Source: Leisingera sp. ANG1 (GTDB taxonomy: Bacteria > Pseudomonadota > Alphaproteobacteria > Rhodobacterales > Rhodobacteraceae). Taken from it: a stretch of 64,000 nt of DNA. The stretch spans positions 186,001 to 250,000 of the forward strand of contig NZ_AFCF02000006.1 of assembly GCF_000203975.2 (NCBI RefSeq), given 5' to 3'. Positions 1 through 10,095 of the stretch are shown here, in pieces (within the stretch, counting starts at the first letter, position 1; each line of letters begins with the position of its first letter). The notes below the pieces were generated by a model that saw nothing but the letters and a program-made list of their open reading frames with translations, did not search any database and was not told where the DNA came from. A program made the position numbers and the translations under genes.

Positions 1-12
1 GGGAAGAATGAG

Positions 13-267
13 GTGCCGTTGAAGTCGGCGCTCTCCGTGACCTTCCTTCCCGTTCTTCTGGTGCCAATGGTGATTTATCTGATCGTTGCAGCTTTCCACG
101 TTGGCGAAATGGGGCAGGGCGTAGTCACCCTTTCCGGTATTCTTGGCGCGGCCTTCTTTATGGAGCGGCTCTCAATGTCCTTTCTGATGCCGCTTACAGC
201 CGCTGTTTTTTCGATTGCCTTGATTGTCGCAAGGCTGCGCCGGCAAAACTCTCAAAGGGGGCTATGA
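13..267 (+). CDS. Small membrane protein, unknown function
   Basis: An 84-residue protein starting with GTG, at the very edge of the window. It is almost entirely hydrophobic, with about three predicted membrane segments (residues 7-27, 36-52, 56-75), then a short basic tail rich in Arg. I do not recognise the family. The true start may lie upstream, because the window begins only 12 bases before this GTG. It runs in the same direction as the genes that follow, 139 bases before the next one, and may be the tail of an operon that begins outside the window. Confidence 0.5.
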   Translation: MPLKSALSVTFLPVLLVPMVIYLIVAAFHVGEMGQGVVTLSGILGAAFFMERLSMSFLMPLTAAVFSIALIVARLRRQNSQRGL

Positions 268-406
268 TGACTGTCTCGCACAACACGAGGGCAGAGCCTG
301 TCCGCGGGCGGAAGTGGAGCGCCCGCCCAGGGGGGCGGACGGGCGCTGCCCGAGCCGCAAGCGTCTCGGGCGGGAACGCTTTCCATAGTAATCAGGAGGG
401 CCTAGT

Positions 407-1246
407 TTGATTGACTGGGCTACGAACCACTGGCGTTCTATTCGAACCGGTTTGAAAAGCGACCGGCCTATGGAAGTGGGAAGAGCTCTTACTAAAGCCT
501 TTCTGGCAATCGTCGCTGCTCTGGCTATCTTGCCACAACACACAGCCGATGGCGGATGGCAGCTTCGAGCCTATGCTCTTATCACTTCGCCCCCGAATGA
601 AATTGGCGACACCTTTGCTGGGGTTGCCGGTGTTCTCGCCTTTCTCTGGATTATCGTAACCGTATGGTTGCAGAGTCAGGAATTGGCAGAACAACGGAAA
701 GAGCTGTCAGCTACAAGAGATGAGCTGAAGCTGACACGAGAAGCTCACCAAAAGCAGGTCAACATCTTGGAGAAACAGGCTTCTATCTACGAAATTGAAC
801 AGAAGGATAGAGCTGAAAAACGCGCGAAGGATCAATTTGATCAAATGCTAAGAGCCCTTGCAGACTTGGTGGGAAATGAAAGGGAGTGGGGCGAACCATG
901 GGTTCCAAGCACCACGCGTCCTCATATGCTGAATCTTGGAACTAGCGTTTTCAATTTGAAGGATCCTCAAAGTGTCGATGAAGCGATAAAACAGGCAGTT
1001 TCGTCCTCTCAACACTGTCACGAAACACTAGATGGGTACTTTGCTTCTCAAACGCCGTTCTCGAAGTCTGGTAAAATGGATGCCTATATTGCCTGTCTTG
1101 CGTTCGTAAAGGATGTGATGGGCCTGTATGATGATCTGGGCCCAGATCAGAAATTGCGCTTCGATTTTCTAGGTTTGACGCAACTAAGTGAAAACTTGAG
1201 AGCGCTACTTGAAATGAACATCTGGTTGGAAAGTGAAGCAACATGA
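407..1246 (+). CDS. Membrane-anchored coiled-coil protein, unknown (AbiC-like architecture)
   Basis: A 279-residue protein with two predicted membrane helices (about residues 28-43 and 68-88), then a long charged coiled coil (about 90-145, rich in Gln, Glu, Lys and Arg) and a soluble C-terminal domain. The start is TTG, chosen because an excellent AGGAGGG ribosome site lies at 394-400. The helix-helix-coil layout resembles putative AbiC-type phage abortive infection proteins and related anchored sensors, but I see no motif that fixes the family. It is visibly AT-richer than both neighbours and its codon use differs, suggesting recent transfer. Its stop overlaps the next ATG by 4 bases, so the two are probably translationally coupled. 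Confidence 0.6.
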   Translation: MIDWATNHWRSIRTGLKSDRPMEVGRALTKAFLAIVAALAILPQHTADGGWQLRAYALITSPPNEIGDTFAGVAGVLAFLWIIVTVWLQSQELAEQRKELSATRDELKLTREAHQKQVNILEKQASIYEIEQKDRAEKRAKDQFDQMLRALADLVGNEREWGEPWVPSTTRPHMLNLGTSVFNLKDPQSVDEAIKQAVSSSQHCHETLDGYFASQTPFSKSGKMDAYIACLAFVKDVMGLYDDLGPDQKLRFDFLGLTQLSENLRALLEMNIWLESEAT

Positions 1247-2604
1247 AACGCCTCATCCAGCATGGTCTGATGTTCGGCAATCTCTTCCATGTGGCCTCGC
1301 CCGCGCTGGTGGAGCGGTATAGGCGCGCGCTGAAGCATCTGACCGGCAAGACCACCGCCCTCACGGATTTCCACGTCGATATCTCGGGCTTTTCGCCCGA
1401 AATCGGCGATGAGCTGGGGGATGATCACTATCTGAACCATGCAGGCGTGAACCGGCAGTTCATTCTGCTGTCGACCGAGCAGAGGCGCTGCCCGCTGCTT
1501 CACGTGAAATTCTCCACCAGCCGGGACATTCTGCGCCGGTTCATCGAGGTCAATGAACGCCAGCTGTTTGCGCTGACCGCGACCGATGCGGTGGCCGGCG
1601 AACTGGTGAATTCGGTGTTTGAGGTGTCCTCTCCGGCCAAGCTGTTCGACATCCGGCAGGTGCGGATCGAGGCGGATACCACCCGCGGCACGCTGCGCCA
1701 TGCGGACCAATTGGCGGAGCTGGTGGAGCGGTTCAAGACCGGGGAGGATGCCTGGTTTGATGACGGTCTGATCGGAGAGATGATTGCGACCGCAGAGAAG
1801 ACCGGCGATGTGACCCGCAATCCGGTGCATCTGGAGCATGAGGTTTTTGAGCAGGGCAACTTCTGGACCGCGCATTTCGGCGGCCTCTATGTGTTTCAGG
1901 ACGTGGAGCATCCGGCGGTGATTGCCAGCGGGGCAAAGCCCGAAGGCGTACCGTTGCGCCATGTGTTTGACCTGACCCAGCGCAATGCCATTGCCAAGTT
2001 TCTGGAGCTGAACGGGCTGGCCGAGCCGGTGATCCGGGCCCGCGGCGTCGACGGCGCGGCGATCCTGCGGCAGAAGATGGGGTTCCTGGCGGTCAGCGTT
2101 CTGACAGAGAAGGGCAGGGATTTGACCGGCCTGTCACGGTCGGATCTGCGGCGGCTGGCAGCGCGGCATGCGGAGGAGCTGCCGGAAGAGTTTGAGGGGC
2201 TGGCGGCGCTGGTGCGCTGGGCCGAGGGCGGCGGCAAGTGGCCAAAGATCACCTCGGACCATCCGGCCTATTTCTATAGCCTCAGGGCGTCGGACACGCC
2301 CTGCCGCGATCTGGTCAACATGCTGCTGGCAGAGCTGTGCCCGCATGATTTCCGCCAGATGTTCATCTGCCACAAGGAAGAGTTCTACCGCCGGTACCGC
2401 GGCTGGCCGGAGACCAAGAAAGCCTATGCGGCGGAGTTCCTGGCGCGGGAATATGCGGTGGACAAGGCCGGCGCGCGCGCCGCGCTGTTCGGGCATGAGC
2501 CGGACATGGAGGGGCGGATGCCCAAGCTGCCGCGGAACCGGCGCAAGGCGGTGGTTGACCGGGTCGGCCCCTGGGGCGCGGTGAACCGGGTGAGGGGGCG
2601 ATAG
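1243..2604 (+). CDS. DUF6638-like Rhodobacterales protein
   Basis: A 453-residue soluble protein with no signal peptide or membrane segment. Its N-terminus and the 'EIGDELGDD' region match what I remember of the Rhodobacterales-restricted DUF6638 family. That is recognition from memory, not a search. The biochemical role is unknown. The central part (about residues 200-225, 'GNFWTAHFGGLYVF') and a Trp/Tyr-rich stretch near 340-400 look structured and conserved. It overlaps the preceding AT-rich gene by ATGA, yet its own composition is typical of the host, so it is more likely the core gene of the pair. It is followed by a strongly folded 149-base gap. Confidence 0.7.
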   Translation: MKRLIQHGLMFGNLFHVASPALVERYRRALKHLTGKTTALTDFHVDISGFSPEIGDELGDDHYLNHAGVNRQFILLSTEQRRCPLLHVKFSTSRDILRRFIEVNERQLFALTATDAVAGELVNSVFEVSSPAKLFDIRQVRIEADTTRGTLRHADQLAELVERFKTGEDAWFDDGLIGEMIATAEKTGDVTRNPVHLEHEVFEQGNFWTAHFGGLYVFQDVEHPAVIASGAKPEGVPLRHVFDLTQRNAIAKFLELNGLAEPVIRARGVDGAAILRQKMGFLAVSVLTEKGRDLTGLSRSDLRRLAARHAEELPEEFEGLAALVRWAEGGGKWPKITSDHPAYFYSLRASDTPCRDLVNMLLAELCPHDFRQMFICHKEEFYRRYRGWPETKKAYAAEFLAREYAVDKAGARAALFGHEPDMEGRMPKLPRNRRKAVVDRVGPWGAVNRVRGR

Positions 2605-2652
2605 GATGGTCCTATTGGAGAAACTTAATTCTTCCCGGATCGCTTGCGATCC

Positions 2653-2718
2653 GGTTCGCGCCCGACCCGCCCCCATGGGCGGGCGCGAAGTGCGCCCACC
2701 CCGGGACGGGCGCGAACC
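2653..2718. repeat. 66-bp nested inverted repeat (cruciform-like)
   Basis: Perfect 11-base arms (GGTTCGCGCCC at 2653-2663 and its complement at 2708-2718) enclose two further hairpins: CCCGCCC/GGGCGGG at 2666-2683 and GGGCGC/GCGCCC at 2681-2697. No T-run follows on either strand, so it is not a standard intrinsic terminator. It fills the gap between the DUF6638-like gene and the next small membrane gene and could shape mRNA processing. Confidence 0.6.
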
Positions 2719-2753
2719 TATGTTACGTGCAAAAGCTCAGGAGGCGTGCTGAG

Positions 2754-3020
2754 ATGTTCGGCTTTATCCGCCTGATCCTGATCCTCTTGGTGGTGCTGAC
2801 CGTGGTCTATGCCGCAGTGTCGCTCTATTCGCGCGAGATGCGGCGGCTGAAGCTTAAGCGGCGCTGGAAAGAGAAGGGGTTGACCGGCGACCGCGCGGCC
2901 TTCATCCAGCGGGGGCTGAAACAATACGACAACTCGTTCCGGCGCAAGCTAATCCTTCTGGTCTATATCATTCCGCTGGGGGCGCTGGCGCTCCTGATCT
3001 ACGTCATTAACTTCATGTGA
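2754..3020 (+). CDS. Small two-helix inner-membrane protein, unknown
   Basis: An 88-residue protein with two membrane helices (about residues 3-23 and 64-86) and a basic, probably cytoplasmic linker. The ATG at 2754 was chosen over an upstream in-frame start because CAGGAGG (2739-2745) lies just before it and the protein then opens directly with its first helix. The same small protein commonly precedes a DUF1523 gene in roseobacters, as it does here: its stop overlaps an alternative GTG for that gene and the preferred ATG is 11 bases on. The two products may work together in the membrane. Function unknown. Confidence 0.75.
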   Translation: MFGFIRLILILLVVLTVVYAAVSLYSREMRRLKLKRRWKEKGLTGDRAAFIQRGLKQYDNSFRRKLILLVYIIPLGALALLIYVINFM

Positions 3021-3031
3021 GGTCCACCCCC

Positions 3032-3676
3032 ATGCGTTTCATCAAATGGGCTTTCCTGATTACCTTCTGGGTGCTGTTCGGCGCCTTTCTGCATTACACG
3101 CTGCCGCAGTATGACGTGGTGCGGATCGTCAACACCTACGAGGAACGGCAGGAGCTGAACGACTGGACGCGGGTATTCTGGTCCAAGCCCGACGACCAGT
3201 CGGCGCAGCTGATCAACCGCGATGTGCAGTTCATCCAGGCAGTGCGCGCCAACGGCCGCAATATGGTCTACCGCAACGAGGACACCGGCTGGAACTGGCC
3301 GCCCTATTTCAAGTTCGACACCGCGAACCTGTACACAGACGCCAATGACAGCATCTCGACCAAGGCGAACCCGGAGTGGGTGGCGGTGATGCATTACGGC
3401 TGGCGCAACGAGTTCCTGTCGATCTTCCCCAATGCGGTGACGATCAAGCCGGTGGCGGGGCCGGAGGACAAGCCAACCAACTGGTTCTCGATCATCTTCC
3501 TGGTGCTGCTCGCGGCGCTGTTGTGGGCCATATATGTGCGTTGGCGCCGGTTCCGGCAGGCGCGGATCGACCCGATGATCGAAAGCGCCGAGGACAGCCT
3601 CTATGCGGCAGGCGATGCCATTGCTGAGCGCAAGGGCCGGTTCCGGCGCTGGCTGGATACCTGGAAATCGAAGTGA
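3032..3676 (+). CDS. DUF1523 family membrane protein
   Basis: A 214-residue protein with an N-terminal membrane helix (about residues 5-22), an extracytoplasmic middle domain beginning around 'YTLPQYDVVRIVNTYEERQ', and a second helix (about 158-175) followed by a basic cytoplasmic tail. The N-terminal wording and layout match the DUF1523 family, found mainly in Rhodobacterales and without known function. The ATG at 3032 is preferred, with GTGAGG as ribosome site. A GTG at 3017 overlapping the previous stop is the alternative. It ends the operon, and a strong hairpin with a T-rich tail follows. Confidence 0.8.
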   Translation: MRFIKWAFLITFWVLFGAFLHYTLPQYDVVRIVNTYEERQELNDWTRVFWSKPDDQSAQLINRDVQFIQAVRANGRNMVYRNEDTGWNWPPYFKFDTANLYTDANDSISTKANPEWVAVMHYGWRNEFLSIFPNAVTIKPVAGPEDKPTNWFSIIFLVLLAALLWAIYVRWRRFRQARIDPMIESAEDSLYAAGDAIAERKGRFRRWLDTWKSK

Positions 3677-3722
3677 CGGGAGGGGCCGCCGGATGGGCGG
3701 CTCTGAAAGACACAAACGGATG

Positions 3723-3750
3723 CGCGGGCCTGAAGCGGCCCGCGTTTGTT
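3723..3750. terminator. Bidirectional intrinsic terminator
   Basis: An eight-base stem, CGCGGGCC (3723-3730) with GGCCCGCG (3737-3744), loop TGAAGC, then TTTGTTTA on the plus side and a matching ACAAAC on the other side. It sits between the convergent DUF1523 and TetR genes and can serve both. Confidence 0.75.
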
Positions 3751-4301
3751 TATTCGATCCGGTCCAGCACCCAGACCAGCGCGGGGGTGAAGCCGTCAGG
3801 TGACAGCGCTCCGCGTGGTGCCGCGGCGGCGGCAAAGGCGAAGCCGTGTGTGTAATCCACCAGCAGGCAGAGAAGGGTGCGGGCCTCTGAGCCGGATACG
3901 CCTGCGGCGGTGATTTCCGCCTCGATCAGCCGGGTCAGCCCGGTCAGGGCAGGACCGATCAGGGACGGGTCCTCCAGGATGCATTTCGCAAGTTCCGGGT
4001 GCCGGGTCACCTGGGTGCAATAGCGGGTCATCAGGTCACGCAGCCGCAATTTGGGCGTTGCCGCTTCTGACGGTGCATCCGCACCTTCAAACGCAATGGC
4101 GACGAGGGATGCGATCATCTCGTCCCTGGTTCCGGCGTGATGGGCAACGGCCATAGGGGTGACGCCAAGCGCCGCAGCCAGTGCCTTGAACGTGAGGGCC
4201 TTGCTGCCACCTTCGTCAAGCAGCTCCAAGGCTTTCTGCAGCACATCATCCTTGCTGAGGGTGCGGCTTCCTCTGGGCGGGCGACCCATGCGCGGGGGCA
4301 T
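3750..4301 (-). CDS. TetR family transcriptional regulator
   Basis: A 183-residue repressor. The N-terminal helix-turn-helix spans about residues 15-60, with the typical 'ALTFKALAAALGVTPMAVAHH' region. The C-terminal ligand-binding domain is all-helical and has Ala/Gly-rich segments. It starts 3 bases after the stop of the DHFR-like gene (4305-4841), so the two form a bicistron. An AT-rich imperfect palindrome upstream of that operon (4862-4884) is the likely autoregulatory operator. Ligand unknown. Confidence 0.85.
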   Translation of the reverse strand: MPPRMGRPPRGSRTLSKDDVLQKALELLDEGGSKALTFKALAAALGVTPMAVAHHAGTRDEMIASLVAIAFEGADAPSEAATPKLRLRDLMTRYCTQVTRHPELAKCILEDPSLIGPALTGLTRLIEAEITAAGVSGSEARTLLCLLVDYTHGFAFAAAAAPRGALSPDGFTPALVWVLDRIE

Positions 4302-4304
4302 TGG

Positions 4305-4841
4305 TCAGGCCACCTGGAACGTGGTCTGGACCATGCCGGTGGGCAGGATGCGGGAGCTTGCCACCTGGAGGTCGATGTCCCGGTCCAGGCTGCCGAACAA
4401 GGGGATGCCGCTGCCGATCAGGATCGGAACCGTTGTGATGGTCAAATCGGCGATCAGCCCCTGGCGCAGGAAGGACTGCACCATCCGGCCGCCGTCGACA
4501 TAGGCGCGGGTCCAGCCCTGTTCTTGCAGTTCCTGCATGAGGTCTGCGGGCGCGGCGGTGCTGAGGCGCACCTTGTCCTTCAGCTCTTCGGGAATGTCCT
4601 GTTCACTCAGGCTGTTGCTGAGGACCACAACCGGTTTGGTGTAGGGCCATTGGCCGAACCCCAGCACGGTGCGGAATGAGCCCGTCCCCATGATCAGCCC
4701 GTCGACACTGTCCATGAAGGCGGCAAAACCGCCATCGTCATCTTCGGCGTCGGGCTGTTTGAGCAGCCAGTCCAGCGAATGGTCCTGCCGGGCCACGAAG
4801 CCGTCGAGGCTGGTGGCGATGAAGACGTGGCCGGTGGTCAT
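4305..4841 (-). CDS. Dihydrofolate reductase-like / RibD C-terminal domain protein
   Basis: A 178-residue protein of the RibD C-terminal / DHFR-like fold. It opens with 'VFIATSLDGFVA', typical of the family, and contains 'YVDGGRMVQSFLRQGLI' followed by 'PILIGSGIPLF', the usual NADPH-site and core strands. These stand-alone proteins are usually of unknown reductase specificity and are not true FolA. An AGGAG ribosome site precedes the ATG. It is the first gene of an operon with a TetR regulator, suggesting induction by a small molecule. Confidence 0.85.
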   Translation of the reverse strand: MTTGHVFIATSLDGFVARQDHSLDWLLKQPDAEDDDGGFAAFMDSVDGLIMGTGSFRTVLGFGQWPYTKPVVVLSNSLSEQDIPEELKDKVRLSTAAPADLMQELQEQGWTRAYVDGGRMVQSFLRQGLIADLTITTVPILIGSGIPLFGSLDRDIDLQVASSRILPTGMVQTTFQVA

Positions 4842-4861
4842 CGGATTCTCCTGTGCATCAT

Positions 4862-4884
4862 TTAACTATACGAAATATAATTAA
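4862..4884. promoter_or_regulatory. Candidate TetR operator/promoter of the DHFR-like operon
   Basis: A 23-base imperfect palindrome with outer arms TTAA/TTAA and inner arms TATA/TATA (8 of 11 pairs match), in a locally AT-rich stretch about 20 bases upstream of the DHFR-like start codon. Its position suits autoregulation by the TetR protein in the same operon. This is inference from symmetry and position. Confidence 0.5.
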
Positions 4885-5126
4885 GTGCAATTCGTGTTCC
4901 AGGGGGCCAGCGCAAGATTCGCTGTTTGCGAATCGATCTGCAGCGGCTGGCAGCGCCTAACCGCATGAAAGATAAGCGCTTGCCGCAAACGGGCTGGCGG
5001 ATGCCGGTTTGAGATTCTGGACATCCCTGTCCCTGCAGGCATGGCAAACATGCATGTCTTTTTCCGGTTTTGGCGGGTCGGATTTGTCTCCGCCGGCGGC
5101 GCGGGATTCGGGCATTTTCCGCTTCA

Positions 5127-6654
<1,528 letters not shown>

Positions 6655-6658
6655 GCGT

Positions 6659-7744
6659 ATGGGACTGCAGGCCAACTTCGAGACGCTGGACGAAACCCTG
6701 GCGTGGAAGGACGACGAGAAGCTGGAATGCGTCTCTGTCGTGCCGGAAGCGCCGAACACCGCCACCTTCAGCTTCCGCGCGCCTTCGGGCGCGTGGTTCA
6801 AATACCAGCCGGGCCAGTTCCTGACCCTGGAGCTGCCGGTGCCGGGGGAGGCAGTCTGGCGGACCTATACGATCAGCTCCTCGCCGTCGCGGCCCTTGTC
6901 GATCTCAGTGACGGTGAAGGCGCAAGGAGACAGCATCGGCACCCGCTGGATGCTGGACAGCCTGAAACCGGGTATGTTCCTCAAGGCCTCCGGCCCGGCG
7001 GGCGTGTTCACCCTGCCCAAGCGCCCGAACGGCAAGTTCCTGTTCATCTCTGCGGGCTCCGGGATCACACCCAGCCTGTCGATGACCCAGTACCTGTTCG
7101 ACCGCGGCCAATCGCCGGACGTCTGTTTCATCAACTGCGCCAAGCGCCCCAGCGAGATTATCGCGCGGCGCCAGCTTGAGGGCATGGCGGCGCGGGTGCC
7201 GGGCATCAAGCTGCACTTCGTTGTGGAGGAGGACGACCCCTATCAGGTCTGGACCGGCTACCGCGGACAGCTGAACCAGATCATGCTGGGCCTGATCGCC
7301 GGTGACTACCTGGAGCGCGAGGTCTATTGCTGCGGGCCGGAGCCGTTCATGCAGGCGGTGCGCGACATGCTGAACGGTCTGGGCTTCGACATGGAGAACT
7401 ACAACCAGGAAAGCTTTGGCGCGCCGGTGGAGACAGAGGCAGATGCGCCGGAGCTGGACGATGTTGTTCCGGCAGAAACCGCTGCCGCCGAGATCACTTT
7501 TGCAGCGTCGGGCGTCACCGCAACCTGCACCGAGACCGACACCGTGCTGGCAGTGGCCAAGGCGTCGGGCCTCAACATCCCGTCGGGATGCACCTTCGGC
7601 ATTTGCGGCACCTGCAAGGTCAAGAAGACCGCAGGCGACGTGCATATGGTCCACAACGGCGGCATCTCGGAAGAGGACGTGGAGGCAGGGTATATCCTGG
7701 CCTGCTGCTCCAACCCGATTGGCCGGGTCGAAGTGGAAATCTGA
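6659..7744 (+). CDS. gbcB: Hybrid flavin/2Fe-2S reductase, GbcB-type
   Basis: A 361-residue electron-transfer partner of the Rieske oxygenase, 4 bases downstream of it. Domains in order: an FAD-binding ferredoxin-reductase barrel ('WRTYTISSSP', about residues 64-73), an NAD(P)-binding domain ('FISAGSGITPSLSM', near 130-143; 'YCCGPEPFM', near 223-231), and a C-terminal plant-type 2Fe-2S ferredoxin domain with C-x4-C-xx-C and a distal Cys (about residues 310-350). This FAD-NAD-ferredoxin order is typical of GbcB and related hybrid reductases. It should pass electrons from NAD(P)H to GbcA and must share the riboswitch-controlled transcript. Confidence 0.87.
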   Translation: MGLQANFETLDETLAWKDDEKLECVSVVPEAPNTATFSFRAPSGAWFKYQPGQFLTLELPVPGEAVWRTYTISSSPSRPLSISVTVKAQGDSIGTRWMLDSLKPGMFLKASGPAGVFTLPKRPNGKFLFISAGSGITPSLSMTQYLFDRGQSPDVCFINCAKRPSEIIARRQLEGMAARVPGIKLHFVVEEDDPYQVWTGYRGQLNQIMLGLIAGDYLEREVYCCGPEPFMQAVRDMLNGLGFDMENYNQESFGAPVETEADAPELDDVVPAETAAAEITFAASGVTATCTETDTVLAVAKASGLNIPSGCTFGICGTCKVKKTAGDVHMVHNGGISEEDVEAGYILACCSNPIGRVEVEI

Positions 7745-7750
7745 TCTGTC

Positions 7751-7773
7751 GGAGGGCCTCCCGCGGGCCCTCC
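7751..7773 (+). terminator. Hairpin after gbcAB, possible terminator
   Basis: Stem GGAGGGCC (7751-7758) with GGCCCTCC (7766-7773), seven-base loop, starting 6 bases after the gbcB stop. The following GCTCCCTTCT lacks a real T-run, so termination may be partial and rpiB could be reached by read-through. Confidence 0.45.
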
Positions 7774-7884
7774 GCTCCCTTCTGGTCCGGGCCTGCGGCG
7801 ATAAAGGGATTGACGCCGCGCCCGTCCCTTGGTCAACACGGGGCCAAGCCTCATACCCCCGTTGCGACACAGGACCATCAGACC

Positions 7885-8334
7885 ATGACTGCCAGCAAAC
7901 GCATTGCCCTTTCCAGCGACCACGCCGCCATCGAGCTGCGCAAGGCCGTTGCCGCCCATATCGAAGCGCAGGGCTGGGAGGTCGAGGACATCGGCCCGCA
8001 AACCCCGGAAAGCACCCATTATCCCAAGCACGGCGCCGCCGCGGCACAGCTGGTGGCCTCTGGCGACTGCACTCTGGGCATTGTCCTGTGCGGCACCGGC
8101 CAGGGCATCATGATGGCGGCGAACAAGGTGAAGGGCATCCGCTGCGGTGTCTGCTCCGACACGTTTTCAGCCAAGATGATCCGTGCCCATAACAATGCCA
8201 ACATGCTGTCGATCGGCGCCCGCGTGGTTGGTGAAGGGCTGGCGCTGGAAATCGTCGATGCCTTCCTGGGCACGGAATTCGAAGGCGGCCGCCACGGCAC
8301 CCGCGTCGACATGATCAACGCGCTGGAAGACTGA
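7885..8334 (+). CDS. rpiB: Ribose 5-phosphate isomerase B
   Basis: A 149-residue RpiB/LacAB-type isomerase interconverting ribose 5-phosphate and ribulose 5-phosphate. Visible active-site features: the N-terminal 'SSDHAA' (D12, H13), the catalytic C69 in 'VLCGTGQG', and 'HNNAN' (H102 onward). Full length for the family. The ATG at 7885 gives the canonical N-terminus; an upstream open frame to 7327 is an artefact of GC-rich sequence. It lies 140 bases after gbcB on the same strand. A functional link to betaine breakdown is not obvious; pentose-phosphate metabolism is the likely role. Confidence 0.93.
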   Translation: MTASKRIALSSDHAAIELRKAVAAHIEAQGWEVEDIGPQTPESTHYPKHGAAAAQLVASGDCTLGIVLCGTGQGIMMAANKVKGIRCGVCSDTFSAKMIRAHNNANMLSIGARVVGEGLALEIVDAFLGTEFEGGRHGTRVDMINALED

Positions 8335-8375
8335 GACCTGGCCCTCTCGCCCGGCAGCGCAGGGCCGCGTCCCGC

Positions 8376-9953
8376 TCAGTCTGCAAAAAGATAACTGGTC
8401 CCGGCAATTTGCCGGGACTGATCGCCGGACAGGTTCAGAAAGCCGCTGAGCTGGTCTGCGTTTTCCTCCACGCTGCTGCTTTCCCGTATCTCGTAGAGCT
8501 GGCCGAAGCCTGCATCGCGGATGCGGTCGTTTTCATGCAGGATGTCGTTGCGGATCGTTGGCAGCAGCCGTTCGAGCGTCAGCTGCGGCGTGCGTTCGCC
8601 TGCCAGTCCGACCCGGCGGGCATGGCCGATCAGGTAGTCGTCGCTGAAATCGCATTCGATGTGCAGAAAGCGGGTCGATGACCGGTCTGAATGGAAATCG
8701 TTCATCAGGTCGATGGCGCCGGGGTCCAGGCAGATGATCAGCTGATCGGATTCATAGTATTCGAACAGCATCCGCATTAGCGCCCGGCGGTGACGGGTGC
8801 GTTTCATCAGCGCCGCCTGAATGCCGCCGAGGTCGGGCAGCGGGGTGTCTTCCTCGTTGAACAGGTATTCGATTGCCGGGATGTTGGTGACCTGCCGGAT
8901 CTGTTCCAGCAGCCGCTTGGCGACATGCCATTTCTTGCAGACCACGATCAGCAGCTCGCGTTCACGGCCCAGGGTGCTTTCGGTTTCCCAGAACCTGGGC
9001 GCAAAGCGGCGGCCGTCGCGCCCGCGCTGGGCCAGGAACTTGTAGAGGCTTCTGCCCTCGTTGGAGATCTGGAAGTCCACCCCCTGCGCCGCATAGAGCC
9101 GCCCGAGCCGCGACTTCAGCTCCTTGGCCTCGGGGCTGATTTTGCGGGCAAACAGAAAGTCCTGGCTGAGCAGCAGGTCATAGTGATCATTGTAGAAGTT
9201 CACCGGCATCCCGTAGTCGGTGAACATCAGGAAGGTGAGGGTGCGGGTTTCGATCTCCGCTTCCGGGATCAAGTGGCGCACCAGGGTTTGAAAGAAGGTC
9301 TCGTCCGGAATCCATGTGGTGCGGAAAAAGCGCATCACGTCGCGGCGCTTGCGGATGAAACCCAGGATCCATTCGACCGTGCGGCGGCGCAGGCACCACC
9401 ACTGGCTGCCGATCTGCACCTGGATGTCGGCGGGAATCTCCCGCTGCAGCCCCAGGCGTTTTTGCAGGCCGTGGCTCCAGTAAAACAGTTGCTTGTGCTT
9501 GCGCTCGTTGAAGAAGTGCCGGTAGATCAGCCGCTCCTCCTTCATGCCGGTCTTGATCCAGTCGCTTTCGAAGAAGTCGAAGCTCTCGATGAAATCCTTG
9601 TCGTGCGCATCCAGGAACTGGTGGGCGTATTCCGCCGTTTTCACCGCCATGCAATCGCCCGACAGCATGTAGAAATGGGTGGCGCGCGGAAACTCCTCCA
9701 CGGCGCTGCGCAGCGCATGCAGTGTCGCCTCGACCAGCGACCACTCGCCCCAGCCGCATTTGATGCGCTTCTTGGCAAAGGTAACGTTGGGGTTGTCTGC
9801 AAGCTCCGACCGGATCAGCTGGTAATCCTCCGGCGCTGCCCGCCCGTCAAAGTGGATCGCCATGCAGTCGCCGGCCGCCGTCAGCCGCTCAGCCTGCTGG
9901 ATGATCGCCTCGGGGTCTTTATGGCAGAGCAGAATATATGCGATTTTTGCCAT
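8376..9953 (-). CDS. DUF5928 / core-2-I-branching type glycosyltransferase
   Basis: A 525-residue protein. The N-terminal half (about residues 1-260) is a 'Branch' family glycosyltransferase domain (beta-1,6-N-acetylglucosaminyltransferase-like), with 'AYILLCHKDPEAII' at the start and 'ATHFYMLSGDCMAVK' in the sugar-nucleotide region. The C-terminal half matches DUF5928, known to me only from Rhodobacterales. The ATG at 9953 begins exactly at the domain start; an upstream open frame to 10112 lacks family sequence. It is divergent from a sulfotransferase 142 bases away. The pair suggests synthesis of a sulfated surface glycan, which is inference from context. Confidence 0.85.
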   Translation of the reverse strand: MAKIAYILLCHKDPEAIIQQAERLTAAGDCMAIHFDGRAAPEDYQLIRSELADNPNVTFAKKRIKCGWGEWSLVEATLHALRSAVEEFPRATHFYMLSGDCMAVKTAEYAHQFLDAHDKDFIESFDFFESDWIKTGMKEERLIYRHFFNERKHKQLFYWSHGLQKRLGLQREIPADIQVQIGSQWWCLRRRTVEWILGFIRKRRDVMRFFRTTWIPDETFFQTLVRHLIPEAEIETRTLTFLMFTDYGMPVNFYNDHYDLLLSQDFLFARKISPEAKELKSRLGRLYAAQGVDFQISNEGRSLYKFLAQRGRDGRRFAPRFWETESTLGRERELLIVVCKKWHVAKRLLEQIRQVTNIPAIEYLFNEEDTPLPDLGGIQAALMKRTRHRRALMRMLFEYYESDQLIICLDPGAIDLMNDFHSDRSSTRFLHIECDFSDDYLIGHARRVGLAGERTPQLTLERLLPTIRNDILHENDRIRDAGFGQLYEIRESSSVEENADQLSGFLNLSGDQSRQIAGTSYLFAD

Positions 9954-10095
9954 TGGGGGGACGGACTGCCTTGTTCTGCCTGATTGTTTACCTTGATAAG
10001 CGCGCTGTACGCACGAATAAACCAGATAGTTCCCGTTTCGGTAAACATATGCGATTACTGCTGGGAACAGGCAAAGACGGACAAGAGGGCGGCAA

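Noticed and set aside
264-410. A 48-codon frame starting ATGATG at the end of the first gene
   Set aside because: It overlaps by ATGA and bridges to the next start, but the product is low-complexity Arg/Gly/Ala-rich from a GC-rich hairpin region and has no family match.
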